The notes under the pieces: generated by a model
The model's input: the letters and a program-made list of their open reading frames with translations, nothing else
The model's database searches: none
Told to the model about the DNA's origin: nothing
DNA from: Variovorax paradoxus EPS
GTDB lineage: Bacteria > Pseudomonadota > Gammaproteobacteria > Burkholderiales > Burkholderiaceae_C
Direction: 5' to 3'
Length of the DNA stretch: 64,000 bases
Assembly: GCF_000184745.1 (NCBI RefSeq)
Contig: NC_014931.1
Span: 3,162,001 to 3,226,000 of the forward strand
In this document: positions 1 through 8,863 of the stretch, in pieces
Layout of the letters: every line of letters begins with the position of its first letter
Position numbering within the stretch: the first letter of the stretch is position 1
Translations under genes and position numbers: made by a program

Positions 1-191
1 GGCGTCGGCTCCATGCCGCGCGCGGTGCGCAGGAACAGCTCGTCGCCCAGCAGCTTGCGCAAGCGCGCCAGCGCATTGCTGATGGCGGGCTGCGAAAGCC
101 CGAGCGATTCGGCCACCGCCGAGACGCGCTTCTCGGCCAGCATCCGGTCGAACACCAGCAAGAGGTTGAGGTCGATGTCCTTGAGTTGCAT
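1..191 (-). CDS. LysR-family regulator, NagR/NahR-like (5' part only)
   Basis: Only the N-terminal 63 or so codons are in the window; the gene runs off the left edge. The visible part is a LysR winged-helix DNA-binding domain: it opens [18 protein letters not shown] and carries the recognition-helix region [18 protein letters not shown]. The ending [11 protein letters not shown] resembles NagR/NahR, the salicylate-responsive activators. It is divergent from the ring-hydroxylase operon, and a NahR-type binding site lies in the shared intergenic region. The inferred role is activation of that operon in response to salicylate or a related aromatic acid. The effector domain is not visible, so ligand specificity is inference. 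Confidence 0.85.
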   Translation of the reverse strand, partial: MQLKDIDLNLLLVFDRMLAEKRVSAVAESLGLSQPAISNALARLRKLLGDELFLRTARGMEPT

Positions 192-202
192 GCCGGACCT
201 TT

Positions 203-217
203 ATTCACATCGGTGAT
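203..217 (+). promoter_or_regulatory. NahR/NagR-type LysR binding site
   Basis: The sequence reads ATTCAC-ATCGG-TGAT. It has the two conserved blocks and exact 5-bp spacing of the NahR recognition motif known from naphthalene and salicylate operons (ATTCAC, five bases, TGAT). It begins 12 bp upstream of the LysR start and lies about 107 bp before the reductase start, as expected for a divergently acting LysR activator. Confidence 0.7.
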
Positions 218-228
218 GGAGTCGATTC

Positions 229-244
229 ACCAAATTCTATTGGT
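229..244. promoter_or_regulatory. Palindrome ACCAA-N6-TTGGT in the divergent promoter region
   Basis: Five-base perfect arms flank ATTCTA. It sits 11 bp downstream of the NahR-type box, inside the AT-rich part of the intergenic region where the -35/-10 of the oxygenase operon should lie. It could be a second regulator contact or chance symmetry at the promoter. Confidence 0.35.
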
Positions 245-323
245 CAATCTGCACGGGCCACGCATCATCCGTCCTCAAGAGACAAGCCGGTCCACGATGC
301 CGGCGCAAAAAGAGAGCCCCGCG

Positions 324-1313
324 ATGGACCTGCACATTCACCCCCTTGCTCGCACCCTCCAGGTTCGCCCCGGCGCGAACCTGCTGGAAGTGCTGCGCGA
401 GCACCATGTGCCGGTGTCGTACAGCTGCATGTCGGGGCGCTGCGGCACCTGCCGCTGCAAGGTGGTGTCGGGCCAGGTGCTCGACGCGGGGCAAGACGCG
501 GTCCGCCCAGACGGGCAGGGCGAGCGGTATGTGCTGGCCTGCCAGAGCACGCTGACCGAAAGCTGCACCATCGAGATCCCCGAACCCGACGAGGTGGTGG
601 TGCATCCGGCGCGCATCCTGAAGGCGACGGTGACGGGCATCGACGTGCTCACGCACGACATCCGGCGCCTGCGGCTCAAGCCGAACAAGCCGCTGGAGTT
701 TTCTCCCGGGCAGTACGCGCAACTGCAGCTCGCGCCCGATCTCGCGCGGCCGTATTCGATGGCCGGCCTGAGCCGCGATGCGGAGCTTGAGTTCCACGTG
801 CGCAAGGTGCCTGGTGGGCGCGTGACGGCGCACATCTTCGAGCAGTTGCGCGTCGGAGATTCGGTGCGCGTGAGCGGTCCGCTTGGCACGGCCTACCTGC
901 GCACGAAGCACCGCGGGCCGATGCTCTGTGCAGCCGGCGGCACCGGGCTCGCGCCGATCCTTTCCATCGTGCGCGGTGCTATCGCGAGTGGGCTGATGCA
1001 GCCGATCCATCTGTACCTCGGTGTGCGTTCCGATGCGGACGTGTACGGGCTCGACGAACTGCGCGAACTGCAGGCTCAACACCCGGGCCTGAAGGTGCAC
1101 GTGGTCGTCGTCACCGGCCTCGCGCGCGAAGGCCAGCGCCTGGGCCTCATCACCGATGCCATCCGCGCCGACTGGCCCGGCAGCCTCGATGGCTGGCGCG
1201 CGTACCTCTGCGGCTCGCCGCCGATGGTCGAGGCGGTGACGCAGCTTGTGCGCGCCCGCGGCCTCGCGCCCGAGCAGACCCATGCCGATGCCTTCTACCT
1301 GCAAGGCACCTGA
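324..1313 (+). CDS. nagAa: Ferredoxin-NAD(P)+ reductase of ring-hydroxylating oxygenase (NagAa-like)
   Basis: This 329-residue electron-transfer protein takes electrons from NAD(P)H through FAD and a 2Fe-2S centre to the Rieske ferredoxin. Residues 1-85 are a plant-type ferredoxin domain with C35, C40, C43 and C73. The FAD-binding RPYS motif is at 142-145 and the nucleotide-binding GGTGLAP at 205-211. Length and motifs match NagAa/NahAa (328 residues). The start at 324 is chosen for an AAAGAGAG stretch upstream and the family N-terminus; an in-frame ATG at 297 would add nine residues. First gene of the operon, 27 bp before the oxygenase large subunit. Confidence 0.88.
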   Translation: MDLHIHPLARTLQVRPGANLLEVLREHHVPVSYSCMSGRCGTCRCKVVSGQVLDAGQDAVRPDGQGERYVLACQSTLTESCTIEIPEPDEVVVHPARILKATVTGIDVLTHDIRRLRLKPNKPLEFSPGQYAQLQLAPDLARPYSMAGLSRDAELEFHVRKVPGGRVTAHIFEQLRVGDSVRVSGPLGTAYLRTKHRGPMLCAAGGTGLAPILSIVRGAIASGLMQPIHLYLGVRSDADVYGLDELRELQAQHPGLKVHVVVVTGLAREGQRLGLITDAIRADWPGSLDGWRAYLCGSPPMVEAVTQLVRARGLAPEQTHADAFYLQGT

Positions 1314-1340
1314 AGAATCCAGAAGACAAGGAGACCCGCG

Positions 1341-2600
1341 ATGACCACGCAACCCGTGTTCCCCATCGAGCTTCGATGGGAGAACGACAAGACCAGCCGC
1401 ATTCCCTTCATGGCCTACACCGACGAGGCGCTGCACAAGAAGGAGCTGCAGCGCTTCTTCTACGAGAAGCACTGGTGCTACGTCGGCCTCGAAGCGGAGA
1501 TTCCGAACCCGGGCGATTTCAAGCGCACCGCCATCGGTGAGCGCTCGGTCGTCATGTCGCGCGACGAGGAGGGCGCGATCCATGTGTTCGAGAACGTCTG
1601 CGCGCACCGTGGCATGCAGTTCTGCCGCGAGCGCCACGGCAACAAGAAAGAATTCGTCTGCCCGTACCACCAGTGGAATTACACGCTCAAGGGCGACCTG
1701 CAGGGCGTGCCGTTCCGACGCGGCGTGAAGCAGGACGGCAAGGTCCACGGCGGCATGCCCGCGGACTTCAAGACCGAGGAGCACGGGCTCAACAAGCTCA
1801 AGGTGGCCTCGCGCGGCGGCGTGGTGTTCGCGTCGTTCGACCATGACGTCGAGTCGTTCGAAGACTTCCTCGGCCCCGACATCCTTCACTACTTCGACCG
1901 CCTCTTCGACGGCCGCAAGCTCACCATCCTCGGTTACAGCCGCCAGCGCATTCCGGGCAACTGGAAGCTGATGCAGGAGAACATCAAGGACCCGTACCAC
2001 CCGGGCCTCTTGCACACCTGGTTCGTGACCTTCGGGCTCTGGCGCGCCGACAACAAGTCGGAGCTCAAGATGGATGCGCGCAGCCGCCATGCCGCGATGA
2101 TTTCCACGCGCGGCAACGCGGGCAAGGCCGCGCAGGTGACGCAGGTCTCCAGCTTCAAGGAGAGCATGCAGCTGAAGGACCCGCGCTTCCTGGACATCGT
2201 GCCCGAGCCCTGGTGGGGCGGGCCGACTGCCGTGATGATGACGCTGTTTCCGAGCCTCATCCTGCAGCAGCAGGTCAACAGCGTGTCGACGCGGCACATC
2301 CAGCCGGTGGGGCACGACGCCTTCGATTTCGTGTGGACGCATTTCGGTTTCGAGGACGACACCGAAGAGATGACGCAGCGGCGCCTGCGCCAGGCCAACC
2401 TGTTCGGCCCGGCGGGCTTCGTCTCGGCCGATGACGGCGAGGTGATCGAGTTCTCGCAGCAGGGCTTCGAGCAGAAGCCCTATCACCGCACGCTCGCCGA
2501 ACTGGGCGGCCGCGAGGTCGAGAACACCGACCACATGGTGACCGAGACGCTGATCCGCGGCATGTACCGCTATTGGCGCGAAGTGATGGAGGCGGCATGA
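1341..2600 (+). CDS. nagG: Rieske oxygenase large subunit, salicylate-5-hydroxylase type
   Basis: Catalytic alpha subunit (419 aa) of a Rieske non-haem-iron oxygenase. The Rieske centre ligands are C87, H89, C107 and H110. The mononuclear iron motif [13 protein letters not shown] begins at 213 with His 220 and 225. The closest families I recognise are NagG (salicylate 5-hydroxylase) and AndAc (three-component anthranilate dioxygenase). The NagAa- and NagAb-like partners and the NagR-like regulator favour a monohydroxylase acting on salicylate or a close analogue, giving gentisate. AAGGAGA lies just upstream. The stop overlaps the small-subunit start by ATGA. The exact substrate cannot be read from sequence. 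Confidence 0.85.
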   Translation: MTTQPVFPIELRWENDKTSRIPFMAYTDEALHKKELQRFFYEKHWCYVGLEAEIPNPGDFKRTAIGERSVVMSRDEEGAIHVFENVCAHRGMQFCRERHGNKKEFVCPYHQWNYTLKGDLQGVPFRRGVKQDGKVHGGMPADFKTEEHGLNKLKVASRGGVVFASFDHDVESFEDFLGPDILHYFDRLFDGRKLTILGYSRQRIPGNWKLMQENIKDPYHPGLLHTWFVTFGLWRADNKSELKMDARSRHAAMISTRGNAGKAAQVTQVSSFKESMQLKDPRFLDIVPEPWWGGPTAVMMTLFPSLILQQQVNSVSTRHIQPVGHDAFDFVWTHFGFEDDTEEMTQRRLRQANLFGPAGFVSADDGEVIEFSQQGFEQKPYHRTLAELGGREVENTDHMVTETLIRGMYRYWREVMEAA

Positions 2601-3082
2601 AGAAGAAGCTCGATGCCAACGCCTATCTCGAGCTGGCTGGTCTCTATGCGGCCTATGCGCATGCGGTCGATTCGGGCAAGTGGGACCTGTGGCCCGCGTT
2701 CTTCATCGAGGAATGCAGCTACCGCCTGCAGCCGCGCGAGAACCACGAGCGCAATCTGCCGCTGGCCACGCTGTCGTTCGAGAGCCGGGGCATGCTCGAA
2801 GACCGCGTGTACGGCATCCAGGAGACGCTGTTCCACGACCCGTATTACCAGCGCCACGTCGTCGGCCTGCCGGTGGTGCACAAGGTCGATGACGACGGTG
2901 CGATCCACAGCGAAGCCAACTACGCGGTGTTCCGCACGAAGCTCGACGGCCCCTCGACCGTGTTCAACGTCGGCCGCTATATCGACAAGGTCGTGCCCAC
3001 GCCCGAAGGCCTGAAGTTCGCCTCGCGCCTCTGTGTGTTCGACAGCGAAATGATCCCGAACTCCATCATCTACCCGATATAA
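2597..3082 (+). CDS. nagH: Ring-hydroxylating oxygenase small subunit (NagH-like)
   Basis: Beta subunit of 161 residues, the same length as NagH, with the SnoaL/NTF2-like fold typical of these subunits. It supports the catalytic large subunit structurally and has no metal site of its own. The ATG at 2597 overlaps the upstream stop (ATGA), implying translational coupling and fixed stoichiometry. It ends with the family-typical YPI tail. A REP-like hairpin region separates it from the next gene. Confidence 0.85.
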   Translation: MKKKLDANAYLELAGLYAAYAHAVDSGKWDLWPAFFIEECSYRLQPRENHERNLPLATLSFESRGMLEDRVYGIQETLFHDPYYQRHVVGLPVVHKVDDDGAIHSEANYAVFRTKLDGPSTVFNVGRYIDKVVPTPEGLKFASRLCVFDSEMIPNSIIYPI

Positions 3083-3178
3083 GGCTCACCCCCAGGCTTG
3101 CCCACTTCGTGTGGCCTCCAACCCCCTACCGGGGGCAATACCAGCGGCCCGGCAAAGCCGGTTCCGCGGTATTCCAGA
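3083..3178. repeat. REP-like intergenic element with two hairpins
   Basis: The gap after the small-subunit gene holds two inverted repeats. CCCCC (3122-3126) pairs with GGGGG (3131-3135). A nested hairpin spans 3137-3173: AATACC, GCGG and CCGGC pair around an AAA loop with GCCGG, CCGC and GGTATT. From memory, very similar segments recur between genes in Variovorax and related Comamonadaceae. Its place inside an operon could attenuate transcription or stabilise the upstream mRNA. Confidence 0.65.
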
Positions 3179-3209
3179 ACAGACCATTGAGCAACGAGAG
3201 ACAGCGAAC

Positions 3210-3575
3210 ATGCAAAAAGAACCCGAGACACACGGCGCACCGCTGCGCCGCTTCACCGATCCGGCCTACCAGCCGCTGTGCGACAACCTCGCCGGGGTGC
3301 GCGAGAACATCGACCGGCTCGATCGCCAGATCGTCGCGCTGCTGGCCGAGCGCGGCCGTTATGTGAAGGACGCGGCGCGCTTCAAGCGCGATGCCTTCCA
3401 GGTGTCGGCGCCGCAGCGCCAGCAGGAGGTGATCGACAAGGTGCGGGCGCTGGCCGAGAAGGAGGGCGCTTATCCCGAGGTGGTCGAGGCGGCGTACCGC
3501 GCGCTGATCGCGGGCTTCATCGCGCGCGAGCAGCGGGACCATCAAGGCATGGTCGATGTGGAGGCGAAGCCGTGA
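3210..3575 (+). CDS. AroQ-type chorismate mutase / isochorismate-pyruvate lyase-like protein
   Basis: A 121-residue all-helical protein of the chorismate mutase type II family. The active-site pattern resembles PchB: R31 in VRENID, an arginine just before YVK (about 50), K59 in AARFK, and a late EQ at 107-108. PchB converts isochorismate to salicylate and pyruvate and has weak chorismate mutase activity. Its place in a salicylate-hydroxylase-type operon suggests it either makes or binds a related aromatic/enolpyruvyl acid. Its stop overlaps the GTG of the next gene. Family call is firm; the reaction is inference. Confidence 0.75.
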   Translation: MQKEPETHGAPLRRFTDPAYQPLCDNLAGVRENIDRLDRQIVALLAERGRYVKDAARFKRDAFQVSAPQRQQEVIDKVRALAEKEGAYPEVVEAAYRALIAGFIAREQRDHQGMVDVEAKP

Positions 3576-4531
3576 AGCGCGCCGTCGTTTTCGCCATCGT
3601 GGCCGTGGCCGCCGCGGCCCACGCACAGGACTGGCCGCAGCGCCCCGTGCGCATCGTCGTGCCGTTCGCGGCCGGCTCGTCACCCGACATCCTCGCGCGC
3701 ATCGTCAACGACAAGCTCGCCGCGCGCATCGGCCAGCCGCTCATCGTCGATAACAAGCCCGGCGCGGGCGGCAACACCGGCACCGACCAGGCGAGCAAGT
3801 CGCAGCCGGACGGCTACACCTTCCTGCTATCGGTGAATGCGCCGCTCGTCTACAACACGGTGCTCTACAAGAACCTGCCCTACGACCCGTTCAAGGACCT
3901 CGTGCCGGTGTCGCTCGCGGCGACCACGCCCAATGTGTGCGCGGTCTCCAACTCGATGAACGTCGATTCGGTGAAAGGCTGGCTCGCGGCGATGAAGCAG
4001 AACCCGGGCAAGTTCAACTTCGCCTCGACGGGCAACGGCTCGATCTCGCACCTGGGCGTGGAACTCATCAAGCTCAAGACGAATTCGTTCGCGGTGCATA
4101 TTCCGTACGCGTCGTCGGGGCAGGCGGTCACCGCGATCATCCAGGACGATGTGCAGTACGCGTGCTTGCCGCCGGTCACCGTGATGCCGCAGGCCAAGGC
4201 CGGCCGGCTCAAAGCGCTGGCCGTGACGTCGGCCGAACGCTCGGCCCTGTTGCCCGAGCTGCCCACGCTGCGCGAATCGGGTCTGCCCGACATCCAGGCC
4301 GTGCCGTGGTTCGCGTACATGGCGCCCAAGGGCACACCCAACGAGGTGGTGCAGCGCATGAGCCGCGAGATTGCGGCCGTGCTGCAGGACCCCGAGACGA
4401 AGAAGCGCCTGCAGACCGCGTACTTCGACCCCGTGGGCAGCACGCCCGAGGCGCTGGCGAAGTTCATGGGCGAGGAACTGGTCCGCTGGAAGCCGGTGAT
4501 CCAGCGCGCCGGCCTCAAGCCCGACAACTGA
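3572..4531 (+). CDS. Bug-family (TctC) periplasmic solute-binding protein
   Basis: A 319-residue receptor of the Bordetella uptake gene family, usually the substrate-binding part of tripartite tricarboxylate transporters or an orphan receptor. A Sec signal peptide ends near AHA-QD at residue 21. The mature start [17 protein letters not shown] and the later NKPGAGGN are family hallmarks for ligand carboxylate binding. The GTG start at 3572 overlaps the previous stop, so the two are coupled. No TctA/TctB membrane genes are present here. By context it may capture the aromatic acid used by the oxygenase. Confidence 0.9.
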   Translation: MKRAVVFAIVAVAAAAHAQDWPQRPVRIVVPFAAGSSPDILARIVNDKLAARIGQPLIVDNKPGAGGNTGTDQASKSQPDGYTFLLSVNAPLVYNTVLYKNLPYDPFKDLVPVSLAATTPNVCAVSNSMNVDSVKGWLAAMKQNPGKFNFASTGNGSISHLGVELIKLKTNSFAVHIPYASSGQAVTAIIQDDVQYACLPPVTVMPQAKAGRLKALAVTSAERSALLPELPTLRESGLPDIQAVPWFAYMAPKGTPNEVVQRMSREIAAVLQDPETKKRLQTAYFDPVGSTPEALAKFMGEELVRWKPVIQRAGLKPDN

Positions 4532-4550
4532 AGAGCGAAGGAAAAAAGAC

Positions 4551-4871
4551 ATGAGCACGATGACTTGGGTCGATGCCGCAGCGGTCGACGACATTCCCGC
4601 CGACGACGTGGTGGGCATCGAGGTGCAGGGCCGCGACATCGCCCTCTACGGCACCGAAGACGGCATCCACGCGACCGACAACATCTGCACGCACGGGCAT
4701 GCGCGGCTGTGCGACGGCTTTCTCGAAGGCCACGAGATCGAATGCCCGCTGCACCAGGGGCGTTTCGACGTGCGCACGGGCAAGGCGATGTGCGCGCCGC
4801 TCACGGAGGACCTCCGCAGCTATCCGGTGAAGATCGAAGGCGGGCGCGTGTTCCTGGCGTTCGAGGCGTAG
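4551..4871 (+). CDS. nagAb: Rieske [2Fe-2S] ferredoxin (NagAb-like)
   Basis: A 106-residue soluble Rieske ferredoxin that shuttles electrons from the reductase to the oxygenase. Cluster ligands are C46, H48, C65 and H68 in [12 protein letters not shown] and ECPLHQG, matching NagAb/NahAb in length and wording. It completes the set of reductase, oxygenase and ferredoxin within one transcript. The preceding sequence GAGCGAAGGAAAAAAGAC gives a ribosome site. Confidence 0.9.
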   Translation: MSTMTWVDAAAVDDIPADDVVGIEVQGRDIALYGTEDGIHATDNICTHGHARLCDGFLEGHEIECPLHQGRFDVRTGKAMCAPLTEDLRSYPVKIEGGRVFLAFEA

Positions 4872-4963
4872 CGGGCATCTGTTCCGCCTCCGGGCCACGC
4901 CATCTGTATCTGTTCTCCCTGCGCTCGGGTGGCGACAATGGCCCCCCGTTTCATGGAACACAT

Positions 4964-5455
4964 ATGACGACAGCGCAAAGCCGAGACCAGATTGCCGATC
5001 AGATTGCCGCCGAGCTGGGCCACAGCTTCGCCGGGGAAATGCTTGCGGGGGGGCACTATGTGCCGATCGTGCGCGACGGCCGCACGCTCTACACCAGCGG
5101 GCAGGTGCCGCGCGTGGGCACCACGGTGGTCGTCACGGGCCGCGTGGGCGACGTGGTGTCGCTGGAGAAGGCGCGCGAGGGCGCGCAGATCTGCGCGCTG
5201 CGCTGCCTCACGCTGCTGCGCCGCGAGCTCGGTTCACTCGACGGTGTCGAGAAGGTGCTGCGCGTGGGCGTGTTCATTCAATGCACGGCCGAGTTCACGC
5301 AGCAAAGCGAAGTGGCCGATGCGGCGTCCGATCTGCTGCACCGCGTTTTCGGCGATGCCGGCGTGCATGTGCGGACTGCGGTGGGCGTGTATCAGTTGCC
5401 GAAGAATGCGAGTGTCGAGCTGGAGATGACGGTCGCCGCGCGCGACGCCGCGTAG
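4964..5455 (+). CDS. RidA/YjgF-family protein
   Basis: A 163-residue member of the YjgF/YER057c/UK114 superfamily, in the longer subgroup with the helical extension ELGHSFAGEM near the N-terminus. RidA proteins form trimers and hydrolyse reactive enamine/imine intermediates; members near catabolic operons can act as deaminases or tautomerases. Family features are YTSGQVPR at about 46-53 and a C-terminal SVELEMT strand. It lies 92 bp after the ferredoxin gene and is convergent with the DUF72 gene. It could belong to the same transcript, but no function in ring hydroxylation is shown. Confidence 0.75.
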   Translation: MTTAQSRDQIADQIAAELGHSFAGEMLAGGHYVPIVRDGRTLYTSGQVPRVGTTVVVTGRVGDVVSLEKAREGAQICALRCLTLLRRELGSLDGVEKVLRVGVFIQCTAEFTQQSEVADAASDLLHRVFGDAGVHVRTAVGVYQLPKNASVELEMTVAARDAA

Positions 5456-5467
5456 CGCGCTCTTCCT

Positions 5468-6544
5468 CTAGCGCGATGGCAGATCGACGATGTCCCGCGC
5501 GAGCGAGGCAATCGTCAGCGGGGCGCAGCCCTCGGCGTTGTTGCTCACGGTGACGAAGGCGTTCTGGCCCGCGCGCGTGGTGCCGGCAATCACCTTGGCG
5601 AGGGCCGCGCGCGTCTCGGGGTCGGGGTCGACGATCTTATCGAACGGGCCGTAGAGTTTTTCGGCATCTTCATAACCGAAGCGGCCGTGCCGGCGGTGCA
5701 GGTTCCAGCGGCACACGAGCGGCCCGGGCCACAGGGCGCGCAGCATCGGCAACTGGTCTTCGATCGGTGGCATCTTGGCGTGCAGGCCCATGCAGAAGGT
5801 CGCGCCTACGCTGCGCAGCATGTCGGCGAAGGCGGGGCACAGCAGTTGCGGGTCGCGCACCTCGACGGCGATGACGGCATCGGGCGCGGTCTGCTTCAGG
5901 CCGGGCAGTGCTTCGAGCATTTCGCCGATGCGCGTGAGCAAGGCTGGCTGGTCGGCGAGCAGTTGCGAAGGGATCGGGCTCAGCTGGAACACCAGCGCGC
6001 CGATGCGGTCACCCAGGCCTTCGAGTGCGGGCTGCACGAATTCCTGGATCGCGATCTCGCTGTTGAGGAACACGGGGTTGACCTGCGTGCCGCGGCCGCT
6101 TTCGTCGCGCACGGTGGCGTCGGTCACGAGGCTTGGTGCCTTCACCACGAAGCGGAAGTCGGCGGGCACCATCGCCGCGTAGCGCGCGTACTGGCTCGCG
6201 GTGAGGGCGCGGTAGAAGTTGCGGTCCAGGCTCACGGTACGAAACAGCGGGTGCTGCGCCAGCGCGGAGAGGCCGTTCTTCGAGAGCACTGTCTCGGCGT
6301 ACTCGCCGTCCCACACGAGGTTGGCCCAGCCGGGATAGCTCCATGACGAGGTGCCCAGGCGCAGTTCCTGTGGAAGGGCGGCCGCCAATTCGACAAGCGC
6401 CGGATCGGTGAGCGCGGGAGCGACGGTGGCGCCGCCGCGCGATTTCTTCTTCGCGGGCGGCTCGGCCTCGGATGGCGGTGCGGCCGCGGGCGCCTCCAGC
6501 GGGCGCGGCAGATCGGGGAAAAGAGAGTCCTGTACTTCGCTCAT
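5468..6544 (-). CDS. DUF72 (YecE-like) family protein
   Basis: A 358-residue cytoplasmic protein. After a Pro/Ala/Lys-rich tail (1-40), a TIM-barrel-like DUF72 domain begins at about 61 with RLGTSSWSYPGW and contains the family motif VEVRDPQ. The biochemical role of DUF72 is unsettled. The ATG at 6544 is chosen because the region upstream is the divergent promoter region of the sensor kinase; longer upstream frames lack family similarity. Confidence 0.8.
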   Translation of the reverse strand: MSEVQDSLFPDLPRPLEAPAAAPPSEAEPPAKKKSRGGATVAPALTDPALVELAAALPQELRLGTSSWSYPGWANLVWDGEYAETVLSKNGLSALAQHPLFRTVSLDRNFYRALTASQYARYAAMVPADFRFVVKAPSLVTDATVRDESGRGTQVNPVFLNSEIAIQEFVQPALEGLGDRIGALVFQLSPIPSQLLADQPALLTRIGEMLEALPGLKQTAPDAVIAVEVRDPQLLCPAFADMLRSVGATFCMGLHAKMPPIEDQLPMLRALWPGPLVCRWNLHRRHGRFGYEDAEKLYGPFDKIVDPDPETRAALAKVIAGTTRAGQNAFVTVSNNAEGCAPLTIASLARDIVDLPSR

Positions 6545-6605
6545 GCTGGGGCCGCATTCTCGGCCAACACAGAGCGGCCTCGCAGCGGCGGGCACAATCC
6601 GCGCC

Positions 6606-8084
6606 ATGAAACAGTGGTTGCGCTCGCAGGGTGGTTGGTGGCTGGCCTGGCTGGTCCTCACGGCCGCGGGCGCGGTGTGGCTGGCGCGCGCGGAACTCGT
6701 GCAACTGCAGCAGGACTTCGAGACGGACGCGCGCATCGCGCACCGGCTCATGAGCCAGCAGGTGGTGCAGTACGACGCGGTGCTCGCCACGCTCGCGCTG
6801 CTGGAGCCCGGCGCCGATGCGGGGCAGCCGGAGCAGCGGTTGCCGTCGGTGTACGCGTCGATCCTGAAGGTGCAGCGGCGGGCGCGCGACGAGGCATGGC
6901 CCGATCAAAAGCAGGCGGACGCGCTGGCTGCCGCAGAGGCCCGGTCGCGCAGCCAGCAGCGCGCAGAACTCGCATCGCTCGATCTCGCGCACGGCCGCTA
7001 CCAGCTCGTGATCGGCGCCACGCCCTTGAGCTATGCGCTCGAAATCGACCTGGCCGGCTCCGTGCCGTGGCGCGACTGGTCGATGAATCCACAGACGAGC
7101 CCGGTGCGTGTGAGCCTGCAACGCGATGGGCTACAACTGGTGTTGCAGCCCGGTCGCATGGGCGAAGGCGGCTGGCGCTTCGGTCTCACCAAGGCGCTCG
7201 CGTCGCCGAGCCAGCCGTTCGAGCTGGTGGCAGAGCGGCAGGTCGGCTGGGGCGAACTGCCGTGGCGCAGCATCGCTGGATGGGCCGTGGCGATGGCGGT
7301 GTTGATGGCCGGCTTGCGGATGGCGCAGCGGCAGCGCATCGCACGCCGTCGGGCCGAAGAGCTGCTGCGGCTCGGACAGGTCGCGCGGCTCAATGCATTG
7401 GGCGAGCTGTCGGCGGGCCTGGCGCATGAACTCAACCAGCCGCTCACGGCCGTGCTGGCCAATGCTCAGGCCGCGCGCCGCCTGCTCGACGACGATCCGC
7501 CCGACCTCGCCACCGCCCGCGATGCGATGGGCCAAGCCGTGGTGCAGGCCCGCCGCGCGGCCGATGTGGTCGGTCGTTTGCGCCGCGTGATCGAACGGCC
7601 CGAGGCCGGCGGCGACGTGAAGCCGCTGGTGCTGCAGGAGGTGGTGCGAAGCGCGATGCACCTGCTCGCGCCCGAGTTCGCGCAGCGCGGCGTCGCGGCC
7701 CAGTTCGATGCGGGCGCGCAGGCGCCGGTGCGCGTGCAGGCCGAGGCAGTGGCGCTGGAGCAGATCGTTCACAACCTGCTGATGAACGCGCTGCAGGCGC
7801 TGGACCTCGTGCCCGCGGCTGAACGTCGGCTGGTGGTGTCGGTCGGGCGCAATGGGCAGGAGGGCGTGTTGACGGTGACCGACAACGGCCGCGGCATCTC
7901 GCCCGAGGCGATGCCGCGGCTCTTCGAGCCGTTCTTCAGCACGCGGGAGGGCGGCCTCGGCTTGGGCCTGAGCCTCAGTGAGACGCTGGCGAGCGGCATG
8001 GGCGGCAGCCTGACGGCGGCCCATGCGGCGCCGCGCGGCGCGCGCTTCACCTTGCTGCTGCCGCTGGTGGCGCAATCGACATGA
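6606..8084 (+). CDS. Membrane sensor histidine kinase
   Basis: A 492-residue inner-membrane kinase. TM1 is about 11-29 and TM2 about 222-241, with a periplasmic domain of about 190 residues between them. The HisKA H-box ELSAGLAHELNQPL has phospho-acceptor H274, followed by the HATPase N-box (HNLLMNALQAL), G1 (DNGRGI) and G2 (GGLGLGLSL). The ELNQPL box is typical of the DctB/FixL-like group. The ATGA overlap at 8081 couples it to the response regulator. A secreted HbpS-like protein encoded just downstream is a candidate ligand or accessory for the periplasmic domain. Confidence 0.9.
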   Translation: MKQWLRSQGGWWLAWLVLTAAGAVWLARAELVQLQQDFETDARIAHRLMSQQVVQYDAVLATLALLEPGADAGQPEQRLPSVYASILKVQRRARDEAWPDQKQADALAAAEARSRSQQRAELASLDLAHGRYQLVIGATPLSYALEIDLAGSVPWRDWSMNPQTSPVRVSLQRDGLQLVLQPGRMGEGGWRFGLTKALASPSQPFELVAERQVGWGELPWRSIAGWAVAMAVLMAGLRMAQRQRIARRRAEELLRLGQVARLNALGELSAGLAHELNQPLTAVLANAQAARRLLDDDPPDLATARDAMGQAVVQARRAADVVGRLRRVIERPEAGGDVKPLVLQEVVRSAMHLLAPEFAQRGVAAQFDAGAQAPVRVQAEAVALEQIVHNLLMNALQALDLVPAAERRLVVSVGRNGQEGVLTVTDNGRGISPEAMPRLFEPFFSTREGGLGLGLSLSETLASGMGGSLTAAHAAPRGARFTLLLPLVAQST

Positions 8085-8719
8085 ACAACTCGATCACCCA
8101 GCAACCCCAGTCCCCGCTGATCCACCTGATCGACGACGACCAGGCGGTGCGCGACGGCCTCTCGCTGCTCATCGGCACGGTCGGCCTGCGCGTGCAGGGC
8201 TGGGCCGATCCGCAGGCTTTCATCGACGGCTTCGACCGCGCGAGCGTCGGCGCCATCGTGCTGGACGTGCGCATGCCCGGCATCAGCGGGCTCACGGTGC
8301 TCGACCGGCTGATGGCGCAGGGCGTCGACCAGCCGGTGATCATGCTGACCGGCCACGGCACGGTCGAGATGTGCCGCCGTGCCTTCAAGGCCGGCGCGGC
8401 CGAGTTCCTCGAGAAGCCGGTGGACGACGAGCAACTGCTCGAGGCGCTGCAGCAGGCGGTGCGCCAGCATGTGCGCACGCGCGAACGCTCGCAGGCCGAC
8501 AATGCCGCGCGCGAGCGGGTGGCCCAGCTCTCGGAGCGCGAGCGCGAGGTGCTGGCCTTCATCGTGCAGGGACTCACCAACAAGGAGATCGCGCGCACGC
8601 TGGCGTTGTCGCCGCGCACGGTGGAAACGCACCGGGCCAACCTGTTCGCGAAGCTGGACTGCGATTCGCTCGCGCAACTGATCCGGCGCTATGCGGTGCT
8701 GGTGACTTCAGACGCGTGA
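8081..8719 (+). CDS. FixJ/NarL-type response regulator
   Basis: A 212-residue two-component regulator. The receiver domain (about 12-125) has the acidic pocket DDD at 18-20, phospho-acceptor D62, T90 and K112. The LuxR-type helix-turn-helix occupies the last 65 residues (LSEREREVLAFIVQGLTNKEIA). It is translationally coupled to the sensor kinase. Two matched palindromes directly after its stop are the natural candidates for its binding sites in front of the HbpS-like gene. Confidence 0.93.
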   Translation: MNNSITQQPQSPLIHLIDDDQAVRDGLSLLIGTVGLRVQGWADPQAFIDGFDRASVGAIVLDVRMPGISGLTVLDRLMAQGVDQPVIMLTGHGTVEMCRRAFKAGAAEFLEKPVDDEQLLEALQQAVRQHVRTRERSQADNAARERVAQLSEREREVLAFIVQGLTNKEIARTLALSPRTVETHRANLFAKLDCDSLAQLIRRYAVLVTSDA

Positions 8720-8725
8720 GGTGCG

Positions 8726-8764
8726 CGCTCCGTAGTTCTACGGAGCGGCGGGCGTAGCCGTACG
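8726..8764. promoter_or_regulatory. Two CGTA-N4-TACG palindromes, candidate regulator operator
   Basis: Site 1 is a perfect 10-bp-arm inverted repeat (8726-8747, CGCTCCGTAG-TT-CTACGGAGCG) whose core is CGTA-GTTC-TACG (8731-8742). Site 2 repeats the core as CGTA-GCCG-TACG (8753-8764). Centres are 22 bp apart, two helical turns, so two dimers would sit on one DNA face. The sites lie between the response regulator and the secreted HbpS-like gene (start 8864). No T-run follows site 1, which argues against a terminator. Confidence 0.6.
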
Positions 8765-8863
8765 AATGGTCGCGGCGGCCGGCGTTTTCTACAGTGGCGC
8801 AGCCGTCGGCCACAACAGACAGTGGCCGGCGCATTCACCTACATCCACTGGAGAAATCAAACC

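Noticed and set aside
237..2534. Long minus-strand open frame across the reductase and oxygenase genes
   Set aside because: The sense strand carries complete Rieske oxygenase proteins with all metal ligands; the antisense product has His/Arg-rich low-complexity composition typical of shadow frames.
8726..8747. The long palindrome after the response regulator as an intrinsic terminator
   Set aside because: It has only a 2-base loop and no T-run, and its core is repeated 22 bp away, which fits an operator better.
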